Source: Solibacillus isronensis (GTDB lineage Bacteria; Bacillota; Bacilli; Bacillales_A; Planococcaceae). Taken from it: DNA of 64,000 nt. Each line of letters starts with the position of its first letter. Position 1 is the stretch's first letter. The translations under genes were made by a program, and so were the position numbers. The stretch lies in the NCBI RefSeq assembly GCF_900168685.1, contig NZ_FVZN01000014.1:1674001-1738000 (forward strand), in the 5' to 3' direction. Positions 26,078-35,073 of the stretch are shown here, in pieces. A model generated the notes under the pieces. It was not told the DNA's origin, ran no database searches, and worked only from the letters and a program-made list of their open reading frames with translations.

Positions 26078-26500
26078 TTATCGCATTTTCTCAGCTAACT
26101 CTAAAATTATGCCTTCAGGTCCCTGAACAAAACATAATTTATATAGATTATTGTAGTTTTGGATTTCACTAATAATTTCCGCGCCTTTCTTATTCAATTT
26201 AGCAACGATCGATTCAATATCATCAACTGCAAAGGCGATATGGTTTTTTGAAGATTGCTGAATACTTTCTATCTCTGAGACTGTATGAAACTTGACCAGC
26301 TCTAAATTAGCCTGCCCATCCGGCATCCCTAAGAGGACAATGGTTGCTTTCACATCAGTTAGACCGATGATCCGCTCTGCCCATTTTCCATCCACTTCCC
26401 CTTCACCAAGCACTTCCAGTCCAAATTCGATGAAAAACTCTTTAACCGACGTAAGATCGTTTACTATAATCCCTACATGATCTATCTTGTGAATTTTCAT
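26078..26500 (-). CDS. VOC (glyoxalase/epimerase) family protein
   Basis: A protein of 140 residues with two beta-alpha-beta-beta-beta repeats: IHKIDHVGIIVNDL at the start, and HIAFAVDDIESIV later, ending GIILELAE with the metal Glu. Closest in appearance to methylmalonyl-CoA epimerases or glyoxalases; the substrate is unknown. The ATG at 26500 follows AAAGGGG, and the longer upstream frame lacks a ribosome site. Confidence 0.8.
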   Translation of the reverse strand: MKIHKIDHVGIIVNDLTSVKEFFIEFGLEVLGEGEVDGKWAERIIGLTDVKATIVLLGMPDGQANLELVKFHTVSEIESIQQSSKNHIAFAVDDIESIVAKLNKKGAEIISEIQNYNNLYKLCFVQGPEGIILELAEKMR

Positions 26501-26543
26501 ATTTAGTTCCCCTTTGATCCTGATTGATAGTTCTATATACCAC

Positions 26544-27020
26544 TTATTTGTCTTTAGTTTTCTTGTCATGCCAAGGTGTCTTTGGCCTTGAATCAGGGTA
26601 TCCATTTACCTCCCGATATTGTTTCCGTTCATCTGTAAAATGCCACCAACTTTTTTCGCTGTCTGAATGGTTAGCGTGATGTACGATACATCTTAACGAA
26701 TCCTCTACACATGGGTCTTCCCAAAAACCGAAGTGTTCCTCCAATCGATTAGTTAATTCAGCACCATTTTCGTTTTTCAATTCCTCTAAAGAATAAAAAC
26801 CTAATTCAGTAACCCTTTGAGCCAACTTAGGCCCAATAGAAGGAATTGCCTGGAATTGAGCTAGTCCACGGAGGTACTTAGAACGGTCGGGAGTTGATCG
26901 TAGACATTCAGTTAATTGTGTTATGTCCATAAGTGCGATTTCATTTAATTTCACTTTGCACTTTCTTAAATTGATTCTTTCTTCAGATGTTAAAGGAAGC
27001 TTTGGAGAGGACTTTTTCAT
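26544..27020 (-). CDS. Helix-hairpin-helix protein (Cdd1/pathogenicity-locus family)
   Basis: A protein of 158 residues with a helix-hairpin-helix element, FQAIPSIGPKLAQRV, and a conserved C-terminal segment with several Trp residues (WWHFTDERK) as in the Cdd1 family. Such proteins probably bind DNA or act as small nuclease-associated factors, but no activity is established. AGGTGA before the ATG. Confidence 0.75.
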   Translation of the reverse strand: MKKSSPKLPLTSEERINLRKCKVKLNEIALMDITQLTECLRSTPDRSKYLRGLAQFQAIPSIGPKLAQRVTELGFYSLEELKNENGAELTNRLEEHFGFWEDPCVEDSLRCIVHHANHSDSEKSWWHFTDERKQYREVNGYPDSRPKTPWHDKKTKDK

Positions 27021-27104
27021 CTATATTCACCTAACTTATACTTAATTATTTCAATTAGTTATTTACTTACTTCTACAATATAAAACAATGGAAGAGTAAA
27101 CTAC

Positions 27105-27878
27105 TTATTTTATTCCGACTACACGAATCCTTTTATAATCTGCCATCCAAATGCCTTCACGATACAAAATATCCTTTAAGTTTATTTCTACATTAGCGAT
27201 TATGTGATCTTTTATTTGTTCGGGTATGCCATCAAATAACATATTGCCAAACATTTCAATCCAATTTCTCAAGCCATTTTCTCCATCTAGAGGCGTTGGT
27301 CGATCGTATAGTTGGGCAAAAATCACGTGGAATCCTGCCTCTTCCAACAGCTTCGAATACTCCGCAATACTTGGATAATACCATGGGAATTGTGTTGCTT
27401 TAAATTCAAAGCCTGCATTTTTTATTTGTTGAATAATTTCATCTGTAATTGTTTGTACATTGCCTTTTCCTCCAAATTCAGCAACCATTCTGCCGCCTTG
27501 TTTTAAGCTTTCATAAATACATTGCACAGCTTCTTTCGGCGGGTGCACCCAATGGAGTGTTGCGTTTGAAAATACCGCATCAAATTCATTTTGATAGGTT
27601 AATTGGGTAGCATCTTGAACAGTAAATGGAATCTGCGGGTATTTACTAGTCGCCAGTTTCACCATATTTTCAGATTTGTCGACACCTACCACTTCCACGC
27701 CACCCTCAAATAAAGTATTTGCTAAATCTCCTGTTCCACAACCAAGATCCAGTATTCGCTCTTCTTCCTTTGGAGCTAACAATTGCACTAAACTATTGCC
27801 ATATTGTGAAACAAACGCGTGCTTACCATCGTATAGACTTGCATTCCAATGATCTTCTGTACTTTTTGATGTCTTCAT
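27105..27878 (-). CDS. Class I SAM-dependent methyltransferase
   Basis: A protein of about 257 residues with SAM-binding motif I, ILDLGCGTGDLAN, an acidic ribose-binding residue in VVGVDKSENM and motif II FDAVFSNATLHWV, the trans-aconitate/UbiE-like layout. Substrate unknown. ATG at 27878 is preferred over GTG 27887; the ribosome site (GAGTG) is weak for either. Single gene without an obvious terminator. Confidence 0.85.
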   Translation of the reverse strand: MKTSKSTEDHWNASLYDGKHAFVSQYGNSLVQLLAPKEEERILDLGCGTGDLANTLFEGGVEVVGVDKSENMVKLATSKYPQIPFTVQDATQLTYQNEFDAVFSNATLHWVHPPKEAVQCIYESLKQGGRMVAEFGGKGNVQTITDEIIQQIKNAGFEFKATQFPWYYPSIAEYSKLLEEAGFHVIFAQLYDRPTPLDGENGLRNWIEMFGNMLFDGIPEQIKDHIIANVEINLKDILYREGIWMADYKRIRVVGIK

Positions 27879-27959
27879 ATTATTCACTCGATTCTATATA
27901 AATTTGTTAGTTTTATTATAATGGAAAATAATGTTATTGAATAACCGAAAATAAAAAGA

Positions 27960-27983
27960 GGATTTCACATTACAATGAAATCC
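27960..27983 (-). terminator. Terminator of the 27992 GNAT gene
   Basis: GGATTTCA pairs with TGAAATCC. The A-rich left flank gives TCTTTTTATTTT on the minus strand. Confidence 0.75.
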
Positions 27984-27991
27984 CCCAATAA

Positions 27992-28489
27992 TTAATCCAT
28001 ATTCTCTTGCAGTTTGACCATGTTATACCAGCTAACTCCACCATGCTGTGATTCAGAAATGCCATAGTTTACAAAGCCAAGTTTTTCATAAAAAGACACC
28101 AATTCCTGTTTGCATGTTAACGTAATTCCTTGTCGCTCATTTTCTTTGACAAGCTGCTCCATTTTATTGAGTAACATCCGCGCAATTCCTTGATTTCTTG
28201 CTTTTTTAGAAACAGCTACGCCTAATATACTTTGGTAGCCACCCTTTTTTGGATTTTCATTAATTTCTTCAAAAAGGTCATCCGTTATGTATAACTGAGG
28301 GATTACAGGGCCGTTAATGTAACCAATGATCTCTCCATCTCTTTCAGCGACAATAAACGTATCCACGATCAGATGAATTCTTTCCACGAAGGCCTCCCTT
28401 GTGGCAGCCTCTTCTTTTGTAAATCCTTCATTTTCTATAACGACCAGTTCTTCTAAGTCTGTTTTTTGCACATTTCTTAATGTAATCAT
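27992..28489 (-). CDS. GNAT N-acetyltransferase
   Basis: A protein of 165 residues with motif A VSKKARNQGIARMLL and the C-terminal FYEKLGFV. The N-terminus (MITLRNVQKTDLEELVVIENEGF) fits the spermidine or AANAT-like branch, but the substrate is unknown. AAAGGAG site before the ATG. Followed by its own terminator. Confidence 0.85.
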   Translation of the reverse strand: MITLRNVQKTDLEELVVIENEGFTKEEAATREAFVERIHLIVDTFIVAERDGEIIGYINGPVIPQLYITDDLFEEINENPKKGGYQSILGVAVSKKARNQGIARMLLNKMEQLVKENERQGITLTCKQELVSFYEKLGFVNYGISESQHGGVSWYNMVKLQENMD

Positions 28490-28517
28490 GTTGTTCCAAA
28501 CTCCTTTATATAGCCAT

Positions 28518-28625
28518 TTACTTGTTTTCTAATTGCCTTTCGAGTGCCTCAACTCGTTTTTCTAATGAATACAATTCGATTTTTAATGCTGCATTTTTTT
28601 GTTTGTTGATCTTTTCGGTACCCAA
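28518..28625 (-). CDS. Predicted 35-residue coiled-coil micro-protein
   Basis: The frame starts with TTG, 7 bases after the stop of the DUF5694-like gene, and encodes a charged heptad pattern (LKIELYSLEKRVEALERQ) ideal for a short coiled coil. No ribosome site is visible, so translation would rely on coupling to the upstream gene. The sequence composition is clearly protein-like. Confidence 0.45.
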   Translation of the reverse strand: MGTEKINKQKNAALKIELYSLEKRVEALERQLENK

Positions 28626-28631
28626 TTTATA

Positions 28632-29354
28632 TTATTCTGACCAATCTCCGTACTGAATGACTTTAATTGCTTTGTCATCTTCCAACTGTTGTTTAAGCAG
28701 GTAGTTATGACCACTTCCATATAAAATAACAGCCCGCTTTGTTTCAGGAAGAATGGATTTTTTAATATTACGAACGATTCTTAAATTACGGTAATACCAA
28801 TATTTCGTTACCCATTCAAATGCAATTTCATCATCGAGCTGCATAAAATCCAAATATACTTGATGATCATTTACTATGTTTTCATATGAATTTATGTGTT
28901 TGTACAGTTCAATAATATCCCCTTGCTGAATTATAGTGGAGAGCTTCTCAAGCACCATTTTCATACGCCCCATTATTTCATCGAACACTGCCTTTGATTT
29001 TCCTTCTGCAACGAGGCTTAAATCGATCGACTCTTCCGGCTGCTCGTTCCAATCCACTGCATAAATGGCATCATGTCCAAGCATTTTAGCTAACCGGAAT
29101 CCAATTTGGTAAATCTCATTTTTCTTAAATGCTTCATTTATTTCATCTACTTCTGCCGAGCTATAAATTGAAGTTAGATGTTCTTGTAGATGAATTGGAT
29201 ATTCAACAAAGACTTGATCCGCTTGGAACTTTGCAAGATCAATAGCCAACTGTTCAAAATCGCTATCGCTATATTTACTTTTGTCCTTTTCCGATAATGT
29301 GTTCAAGTCGGATGTATCGGCTAGGTGAAACGTTCCAACTAATAGAATTTCCAT
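28632..29354 (-). CDS. DUF5694-like protein
   Basis: A protein of 240 residues beginning MEILLVGTFHLADTSDL, with a later VDWNEQPEE and ending LYGSGHNYLLKQQLE. This pattern suggests the TraB/DUF5694 group of possible hydrolases, where GTxH and GxGH histidines could form a metal site. Function unknown. AAGGAG lies before the ATG. Confidence 0.65.
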   Translation of the reverse strand: MEILLVGTFHLADTSDLNTLSEKDKSKYSDSDFEQLAIDLAKFQADQVFVEYPIHLQEHLTSIYSSAEVDEINEAFKKNEIYQIGFRLAKMLGHDAIYAVDWNEQPEESIDLSLVAEGKSKAVFDEIMGRMKMVLEKLSTIIQQGDIIELYKHINSYENIVNDHQVYLDFMQLDDEIAFEWVTKYWYYRNLRIVRNIKKSILPETKRAVILYGSGHNYLLKQQLEDDKAIKVIQYGDWSE

Positions 29355-29425
29355 TTTGAAGCTCCTTTTTTATTTTTTTTTATAAAATAAGCAACTACTT
29401 TGCAATTAAGGCATTTGGATATAAG

Positions 29426-29887
29426 TTATTCATTAATTTCTGCAAGCTTTTTCAATTCTGCTGCTCGATTTATAATGAAGCTTTCCATATATCTGTACAA
29501 AAACAATTTGTCAGCGATACTTCCTAATGGACCAAATGGCGACTTATATTCAAATATATCGATCATTAAAGTGCCGTCTTTTTCTTCTACAAATTTGTGA
29601 GTATGGGTAAATGATTTAAATGCGCCTTTCACCATTATGTCCACAAATATAGTTGGTTGTTGCATATGCGTTACCTTTGCCGTCAGTTTTTGTTTAATAC
29701 CGAAGTGAGTTGCTTCCCAAGTAACGGAGTCACCCTCATTTAATAAACCATGTGTTACCCCACCAACAGCCTTTTCCTTCGTTTTCGCCGTCGTCTTTAT
29801 ATGAATGTCGACGTTTCTGGCAAGGTCAAAACATACTTCTATTGGTGCATTTACAAACTGCTTGTGGATAATAATCGGCATCGGCAT
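29426..29887 (-). CDS. SRPBCC (START-like) family protein
   Basis: A protein of 153 residues with the helix-grip fold pattern of the polyketide cyclase/CoxG group: KQFVNAPIEVCFDLARNVDIH at the start, central strands, and FEYKSPFGPLGSIAD before the C-terminal helix. The family often binds hydrophobic ligands; the ligand is unknown. The ATG at 29887 follows AAGGAG; the longer frame upstream has no ribosome site. Confidence 0.8.
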   Translation of the reverse strand: MPMPIIIHKQFVNAPIEVCFDLARNVDIHIKTTAKTKEKAVGGVTHGLLNEGDSVTWEATHFGIKQKLTAKVTHMQQPTIFVDIMVKGAFKSFTHTHKFVEEKDGTLMIDIFEYKSPFGPLGSIADKLFLYRYMESFIINRAAELKKLAEINE

Positions 29888-29924
29888 AGAACTCTCCTTA
29901 ATAAAACAAACTACTTGCTTTATG

Positions 29925-30389
29925 TCATTCAAATAACCGTTCAACGGATTTCAAAACTGAATCATCTACTAAAGTATAATTGTTAGAGTAGTTATTATGA
30001 TCTTTGTAATCATAAAGTGAAAAAGTAAGTGAGTTACTCATTCTAATTCCTACAAACCTATTTCCGTCCTCTTTAATATTAATCCAATATGATTCTGTAG
30101 ATTCTTCCTCAACTTTTGCTTCTATTAATTTAGCATTCAGGAGTTCATTAATAAGTTGATGAGACTGACTTCCCTTTAGAATTATAGTTTTATCGTCAAA
30201 ACTTCTGATTATCTCTATTTTATTTAGTTTAGAAATATCAATTTCTCCTTTTAAGTCTTCTTTCAATGTAGTTGCTTTATTAGAAGAGAAAAGCAAAAAG
30301 AATATGAGAATGGATAAAATAATCATAGCTAAAATTGTGATAACTACTTTCTTCAAAAATGTCCCTCCATAATGTTTTAATTTTTTCAT
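29925..30389 (-). CDS. Membrane-anchored protein of unknown function
   Basis: A protein of up to 154 residues with one N-terminal membrane helix (about 15-34) and an external domain of about 110 residues. ATG 30389 has AGGGAG upstream, but TTG 30356 also follows a perfect GGAGGG at 6 bases, so the protein may start LKKVVITILAM. Family not recognised. Confidence 0.6.
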   Translation of the reverse strand: MKKLKHYGGTFLKKVVITILAMIILSILIFFLLFSSNKATTLKEDLKGEIDISKLNKIEIIRSFDDKTIILKGSQSHQLINELLNAKLIEAKVEEESTESYWINIKEDGNRFVGIRMSNSLTFSLYDYKDHNNYSNNYTLVDDSVLKSVERLFE

Positions 30390-30410
30390 TCCTCTCCCTT
30401 GCTGCAGACT

Positions 30411-30869
30411 TCAATCAGATAATAATTTCTTCTCAAAGTAAGTTAAGGATAAATGTTCATTTACTTGGACTTCCTTCGTTATCCGAAATCCATTCTTCTT
30501 ATAAAGCGTAATTGCTGGCTTATTTTTGGAGCCAGTTGCGACTATGATTATCCTTTTATCGAACTGCCTTTCAATAAAAGTTAACAGTTTCTGTGCGATC
30601 CCTTTCCGGAAATGGTCCGGATGAACGATTAATCTATGTATGTCTACTTCATTATCGATAACTTTCACCGATATGGCCGCGCATAGTTCTTCATTTATAT
30701 AGTAGCCGAAGAAAGTTTCTCCACATTGTTTTAAAGTATTTACTGTATCTTTCAATGGTGGAATATCATCATAACCGATAATTTCTGCTTCTACTTTATA
30801 AGATGGCATTTGAATCTCTAAGAGTTTTTCTGCATTTTTTGAAAGACGAATATCAAATTGTTTTATCAT
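30411..30869 (-). CDS. GNAT N-acetyltransferase
   Basis: A protein of 152 residues with motif A VHPDHFRKGIAQKLL and the C-terminal LYKKNGF. Substrate unknown. GAGGGG site precedes the ATG. The gap to the downstream membrane protein is only 21 bases, so the two may be cotranscribed. Confidence 0.85.
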   Translation of the reverse strand: MIKQFDIRLSKNAEKLLEIQMPSYKVEAEIIGYDDIPPLKDTVNTLKQCGETFFGYYINEELCAAISVKVIDNEVDIHRLIVHPDHFRKGIAQKLLTFIERQFDKRIIIVATGSKNKPAITLYKKNGFRITKEVQVNEHLSLTYFEKKLLSD

Positions 30870-30960
30870 AGAAACCCCTCATTCGATTGTATTAGTAATT
30901 TTTCATTACTAATTCTATCTAAATTTTAACATAAATTTTCCAGGTAATTTTACATTAATA

Positions 30961-30997
30961 AAAAAGCACAGATCCTTAGAGATACGCGCTAGTCAAA
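30961..30997 (-). repeat. Degenerate palindromic repeat copy 4
   Basis: AGCACAGATCCTTAGAG followed by ACGCGCT resembles the arms of the palindrome family, with several mismatches. It has the usual A-run and stands just after the racemase-like gene. Confidence 0.4.
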
Positions 30998-31002
30998 TTA
31001 TT

Positions 31003-31674
31003 TTAATTAATTTTTTCTTCTAAATTTAATTCTTTAACAATAGAAGTTACGAGAGTTTTTAACGGAGTCGTGATTGAACTACCTGTCTTTGCTTCAACAA
31101 GCTGTGCTGCATCCACCATCGATAATTGAGCAACCGAAATTACCCTATCATCGTTAATAAGTTGTTCTAATATCTTTGATACTTCCTGATTGTATTCTTC
31201 TTTTCGTCCTTGCATGATCAGTTCAAACGTATTGTCTAGAACTACAACCTCGATGTTTAGTGTTTTTTGATAAATATCAGTAAAATATGTGAGACGTTCC
31301 ATTGTTCCCTCAACGGTTGCCGGATTGGTAAAAATTAAAGTCTGGGGTTCCTGAATAGTACAGACGAAATCAAAGAATGGTTCATCCAATTTTATAATTG
31401 GTACTGATATGGAAAGTTGGTCTTCCTGTAAAATGGCAATATAGTTTGTACAAGTAATTAAAATAGCATCAATATTCGATTGGGCAATCCATTCTATCTT
31501 CTCTTTTACTTTTAGCTGCGCATCTGCTTCATGGAAATTCTGATCTGAAGTTAATCGATCCATTAATCCTGGATCAACAAAATGGACTAATTCGATCTTA
31601 AATGGAGCAAGTGCATTTTCTATGTATTCAATATTGGAATAATGGGCGTGTAGGCAACCTAGTCTTTTTTTCAA
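31003..31674 (-). CDS. Asp/Glu racemase-like family protein
   Basis: A protein of about 223 residues resembling the Asp/Glu/hydantoin racemase superfamily, with a TCT motif (ILITCTNYIA) at the position of the first catalytic Cys. The second half has QLSMVDAAQ where racemases place GCT(E/D)-type residues, so the second Cys appears to be missing and racemase activity is uncertain. TTG 31674 is preferred because AGGTGG lies 7 bases upstream; an ATG two codons earlier sits too close to it. Confidence 0.6.
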   Translation of the reverse strand: MKKRLGCLHAHYSNIEYIENALAPFKIELVHFVDPGLMDRLTSDQNFHEADAQLKVKEKIEWIAQSNIDAILITCTNYIAILQEDQLSISVPIIKLDEPFFDFVCTIQEPQTLIFTNPATVEGTMERLTYFTDIYQKTLNIEVVVLDNTFELIMQGRKEEYNQEVSKILEQLINDDRVISVAQLSMVDAAQLVEAKTGSSITTPLKTLVTSIVKELNLEEKIN

Positions 31675-31741
31675 TTTCATTCCACCTGTAATTTATTTCT
31701 AATTATTCTATCAGCTTGTGAATACTGATGTCTATTTAAAT

Positions 31742-31776
31742 AAAAAAAATCAGCTTGAAAATACCAAGCTGATTTA
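31742..31776 (-). terminator. Terminator of the DMT transporter gene
   Basis: AATCAGCTTG pairs with CAAGCTGATT, and a run of T follows on the minus strand. Confidence 0.85.
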
Positions 31777-31785
31777 CGCCATTTA

Positions 31786-32223
31786 TTAAGCTTTATTAAA
31801 CAAATAAATCCCGACAAACATTAAAGCAAGGGCAATGAATTTAGTCATATTCATTGGATAGGTAACCCCACCAAAAAGTCCAAAGTGATCAATAATTGCA
31901 CCTACTAAAATCTGACCAATGATAACTGCCATAAAGGTAGCGGCAACTCCAATTAAATTTACAGAAAAGATATTAATGACAATAAAGAATGCGCCTAATA
32001 ATCCCCCGATTAACTGCCATTTTGGAACAGTAAATACATTTAAAAAATTCCCTTTCCCGAAGAAGAAAGCTAAAAAGAACAAGGCAATCGCCCCTACCAT
32101 AAAAGAAACGGTTGCGCTTTCCAATACGCCTACTTTCTTACTAAATAAAGCATTGATTTGACTTTGTATTGCAACTGCCGAACCGCCGATCAACGCTAAA
32201 AAAGCAATTATCAATTTCATCAT
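31786..32223 (-). CDS. DMT-superfamily transporter, YdcZ/DUF606 type
   Basis: A protein of 145 residues with five hydrophobic segments; the family consists of half-size drug/metabolite transporters that likely work as dimers. The start peptide MMKLIIAFLALIGGSAVAIQ and the central IGQILVGAIIDHFG are family-typical. TAGGAGG lies 8 bases before the ATG 32223. Substrate unknown. Confidence 0.85.
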   Translation of the reverse strand: MMKLIIAFLALIGGSAVAIQSQINALFSKKVGVLESATVSFMVGAIALFFLAFFFGKGNFLNVFTVPKWQLIGGLLGAFFIVINIFSVNLIGVAATFMAVIIGQILVGAIIDHFGLFGGVTYPMNMTKFIALALMFVGIYLFNKA

Positions 32224-32295
32224 CAATAGTTCCTCCTATGTGAAGACCACGAAACAATGTAATATGAATTTATTTAACTAGAATCATTATTTGTC

Positions 32296-32754
32296 TTAGA
32301 TAGTTGATTTCATTTGATTTAAATGATGTATATCATGTTCCTTCAAATCTTTTAAGTACTCGTAAAAGGTTAAAGTGGATTGGCCTATCTGTATTGGGTT
32401 TAACCAGTCATTTTCAGGAATTAGCTTTATCTGACTTAATAATTCTTGCCGTACATCAATACATTTTTCCAATGTATTTTCTACATCTTCTGTTCTGGCT
32501 TGTAAAGAAGATTGGTCATTTAGCTCATCGATACCCGGAGCTTTCGGTAAGTGTTTGCCTGAAAATAAATACGGAATTCTTTGCTGTAACACAAATTCAT
32601 CCCAAGGGTAAAAGTGACCAACTATTTCTATAATGGACTACTTACCTTCCCCGATCGGCTTTCTTAATAGATTTTCATCAACTGATTTTAAACTATGTAT
32701 AAAAGTTATGAAGTTTTGATGATGTGCTACTATTTCTGATTTTTCCTTTAGCAA
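32296..32754 (-). pseudogene. DinB family protein with an in-frame stop codon
   Basis: The reading frame from TTG 32754 (site GAGGTGG upstream) encodes a DinB-like four-helix protein interrupted by TAG at 32638-32640, in the sequence GEGK-stop-SIIEIVGHF. The lost residue is almost certainly Trp (TGG to TAG) of the DinB motif GKWS. Downstream sequence is intact, with the metal-type His in HDIHHLNQM. The 98-residue C-terminal part could only be made by reinitiation. Members are damage-related or bacillithiol-S-transferase-like. Confidence 0.8.
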
Positions 32755-32906
32755 ATGAACCACCTCGATTTAGTTATTCGTTACTGAACACGAAAACACC
32801 TACAATAAAGGTTCACATTCCAAGATAAATCTACGGAACGCAAACCATTACCTTTACATTGAGTAAGCCCTGTTCCAACTTCACTAATTCAAATTTATCT
32901 GATGTA

Positions 32907-33440
32907 TTAATACTCATTGTCTAATTTAAAAATAAACCGGTTATCGGGATTCCACACATGCAAGTTGTCAGCTACATATCCGCGCAGCCATAATACGCCA
33001 TCAACTTTTCTAACATAAAATCCTTTTGGAAAACTTTCTTCATCACTAATTATTTCTGATGCAATGGTGACTGATCCAGAGGGCGCCTCATTTTTTTGTG
33101 AAAGATTCCCTGAATTCCCCTCAACTTGATCTGCATATTCAAGTCGTAGGTAAGGTCCCAGCTCAGGTGGACATAACTGCAAGCCCAGTTCGTTCGCTTG
33201 TCTAAAGATTTCAGGTAATGTTGCGCCATATGGAAAGCCAAGGTCCCTAACTGACAGTTCAACTATTTCCAAGCTATAAGTTGTTTCGGTAGTAGTAAAC
33301 CGATCATCAAATAATAATTTTACACCATATTCGTTCAATGAAATAGAAGATTGTTGCAGTTTTTGAATAAGTTCGGCTTTCGATAGCCCTCCGACTTCAA
33401 TTGTTTTTGTAATAACAGGACAATCAGGATATATTCGCAT
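32907..33440 (-). CDS. Conserved hypothetical protein
   Basis: A soluble protein of 177 residues without a signal peptide or membrane segment. It contains VRDLGFPYGATLPEIFRQA and a C-terminal GFYVRKVDGVLWLRGYVAD followed by WNPDNRFIF, which look like a compact conserved domain. I do not recognise the family. GGAGGG before the ATG is strong. Confidence 0.65.
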   Translation of the reverse strand: MRIYPDCPVITKTIEVGGLSKAELIQKLQQSSISLNEYGVKLLFDDRFTTTETTYSLEIVELSVRDLGFPYGATLPEIFRQANELGLQLCPPELGPYLRLEYADQVEGNSGNLSQKNEAPSGSVTIASEIISDEESFPKGFYVRKVDGVLWLRGYVADNLHVWNPDNRFIFKLDNEY

Positions 33441-33628
33441 TTCTTTCCCTCCTCATTGCTTCGTATAGTTTTTTTACAAAATTGTATTACCAAACCTTTA
33501 CTATTCATTTCTAGTAAACTCATTAATACTCCTTCATCCCTTTTAAAACAGTGAACGCTAGTGATTTATGACCAGCTTAAATTGGTACGCTTCAGGGTAT
33601 TCAAAGGATGATAGGAGAGTGAAAATAT

Positions 33629-34276
33629 ATGATTACAGCAATTACTATTAAAATTATTGCAGGGTTTATAGCACTTATGGTTGTTATCCGCTTTATCGGA
33701 AAAAAAGAGCTTACTGAAGTCACCCCATTCGATTTTGTATTTATCGTTATTCTCGGAGGAACTCTTGAGGAAGGTGTATACGATGAGAAAGTAAAGATGT
33801 GGGATGTCCTCTATACAATCGGACTATGGACTGCGCTATATCTTTTAACCGATTTTCTAGTCAGGAAATTTGAAAAACTGCGCCCGATTATTAAAGGAGA
33901 ACCGTCTTTTCTCGTAAATAATGGGCGATTGGATCTTAAAGAATTAGAGAAAAATAAAATGGAATCCGAACAGCTACGTTCCTTGCTTCGGATACAAGGA
34001 GTTTTTTCAATTAGTGAAGTCAAATATGCCCTTTTAGAACCGGGTGGGCAAATTAGCGTATTGAAAAAGGATTTATCCGAGGAAGAAACAGGTGGTGTGT
34101 TAACTCACTTGATTATCGATGAAGGGCAGATTGAAGAAAGAGTTCTGGCACAAATCGGGAAAGATAAGCAATGGGTCATTCATCAATTAAAAGAAGAAGG
34201 CTATGAAGATATTAAGAAAATCTATTATGCGGAATGGTCTGAGGAAAATGGACTTTATGTTCAGACTTATGATTAA
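33629..34276 (+). CDS. DUF421 (YetF/YcaP-type) membrane protein
   Basis: A protein of 215 residues with three N-terminal membrane helices (about 2-90) and the cytoplasmic DUF421 domain (about 95-140: KGEPSFLVNNGRLDLKELEKN, then LLRIQGVFSISEVKYALLEPGG). Many Bacillales paralogs are sporulation-associated, but no function is assigned. GGAGAGTG before the ATG. Confidence 0.88.
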   Translation: MITAITIKIIAGFIALMVVIRFIGKKELTEVTPFDFVFIVILGGTLEEGVYDEKVKMWDVLYTIGLWTALYLLTDFLVRKFEKLRPIIKGEPSFLVNNGRLDLKELEKNKMESEQLRSLLRIQGVFSISEVKYALLEPGGQISVLKKDLSEEETGGVLTHLIIDEGQIEERVLAQIGKDKQWVIHQLKEEGYEDIKKIYYAEWSEENGLYVQTYD

Positions 34277-34322
34277 TTGTTAGCGGTTGAAAAGTGGCAA
34301 CATCAGCTGCTACAACGACATT

Positions 34323-34350
34323 AACCCACAAAGGTACTCCTCTGTGGGTT
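34323..34350. terminator. Hairpin between convergent DUF421 and HAD genes
   Basis: AACCCACA pairs with TGTGGGTT over a 12-base loop. The T-tract is weak on both sides, so terminator activity is less certain than the stem. Confidence 0.45.
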
Positions 34351-34355
34351 AGTTT

Positions 34356-34886
34356 CTACTCATTTTTTATATCACGAATAATCCATTGTGCTGCTTCTTT
34401 TAAATTGGGAAACACTGCATCTGCCAATGGATCACTATCACCAATAAAAACGGCTTTTGTCCCGGCTTTTTTACCTGCCTGAATATCTGTATCCGTATCA
34501 CCAACCATATAGGATTTATCTAAATCAATGTTGTATTTATCACCTAAATCTAAAATCATTTTGCTATTTGGTTTTCTGCATTCACAGCCAGACTTTGGTT
34601 TATGAGGACAATAGGCAACCTCATGAATCGTTGCTCCTTTTTTCTTCAGTTGGGCTACCATGTAGTCATGAACTTTCTGTAACTGCTTTTCCTTCATAAA
34701 ACCTAATCCAATTCCACCCTGATTCGTTACGACAAACACATAGTCAAAATGCTCATTTAAGCTTTTTATGGCTTCTTCTGCTCCAGGTAAAAAATAAAAT
34801 TGCTTCGGTTCATTTACAAATTTCACTCGCTTAGTCAGCACTTCATTAATTACACCATCTCGATCTAAAAACACTGCTCTTTTCAA
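34356..34886 (-). CDS. HAD-IIIA phosphatase (heptose bisphosphate phosphatase/GmhB-like)
   Basis: A protein of about 176 residues with HAD motif I (FLDRDGVINE), motif II (VVTNQGGIG), motif IV (VGDTDTDIQAG) and the zinc-loop cysteines in CPHKPKSGCECRKP that mark GmhB-type phosphatases. The substrate is probably a sugar bisphosphate; no heptose genes are nearby. TTG 34886 with AGGTG upstream gives the family-typical start LKRAVFLDRDGV; GTG 34895 is the alternative. Confidence 0.85.
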   Translation of the reverse strand: MKRAVFLDRDGVINEVLTKRVKFVNEPKQFYFLPGAEEAIKSLNEHFDYVFVVTNQGGIGLGFMKEKQLQKVHDYMVAQLKKKGATIHEVAYCPHKPKSGCECRKPNSKMILDLGDKYNIDLDKSYMVGDTDTDIQAGKKAGTKAVFIGDSDPLADAVFPNLKEAAQWIIRDIKNE

Positions 34887-35033
34887 TCCAACCACACCTT
34901 TAATTTTTAGTCTTTATTTTAGTATGATAAAAATTATCGGCTTTAAGCGGTTTTATTACAGATAGTCTGTTTGTTTGGGGAATATTAAACGTTTTTTACT
35001 TATAAATACGAAATGGAATAGAAATTTAAAAAA

Positions 35034-35060
35034 GTGCTGGACACGCAAGGAGTCCAGCAC
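35034..35060 (-). terminator. Terminator of the BVMO-esterase operon
   Basis: GTGCTGGAC pairs with GTCCAGCAC, followed by a T-run on the minus strand. Confidence 0.85.
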
Positions 35061-35073
35061 CAGCATTTAGTTT

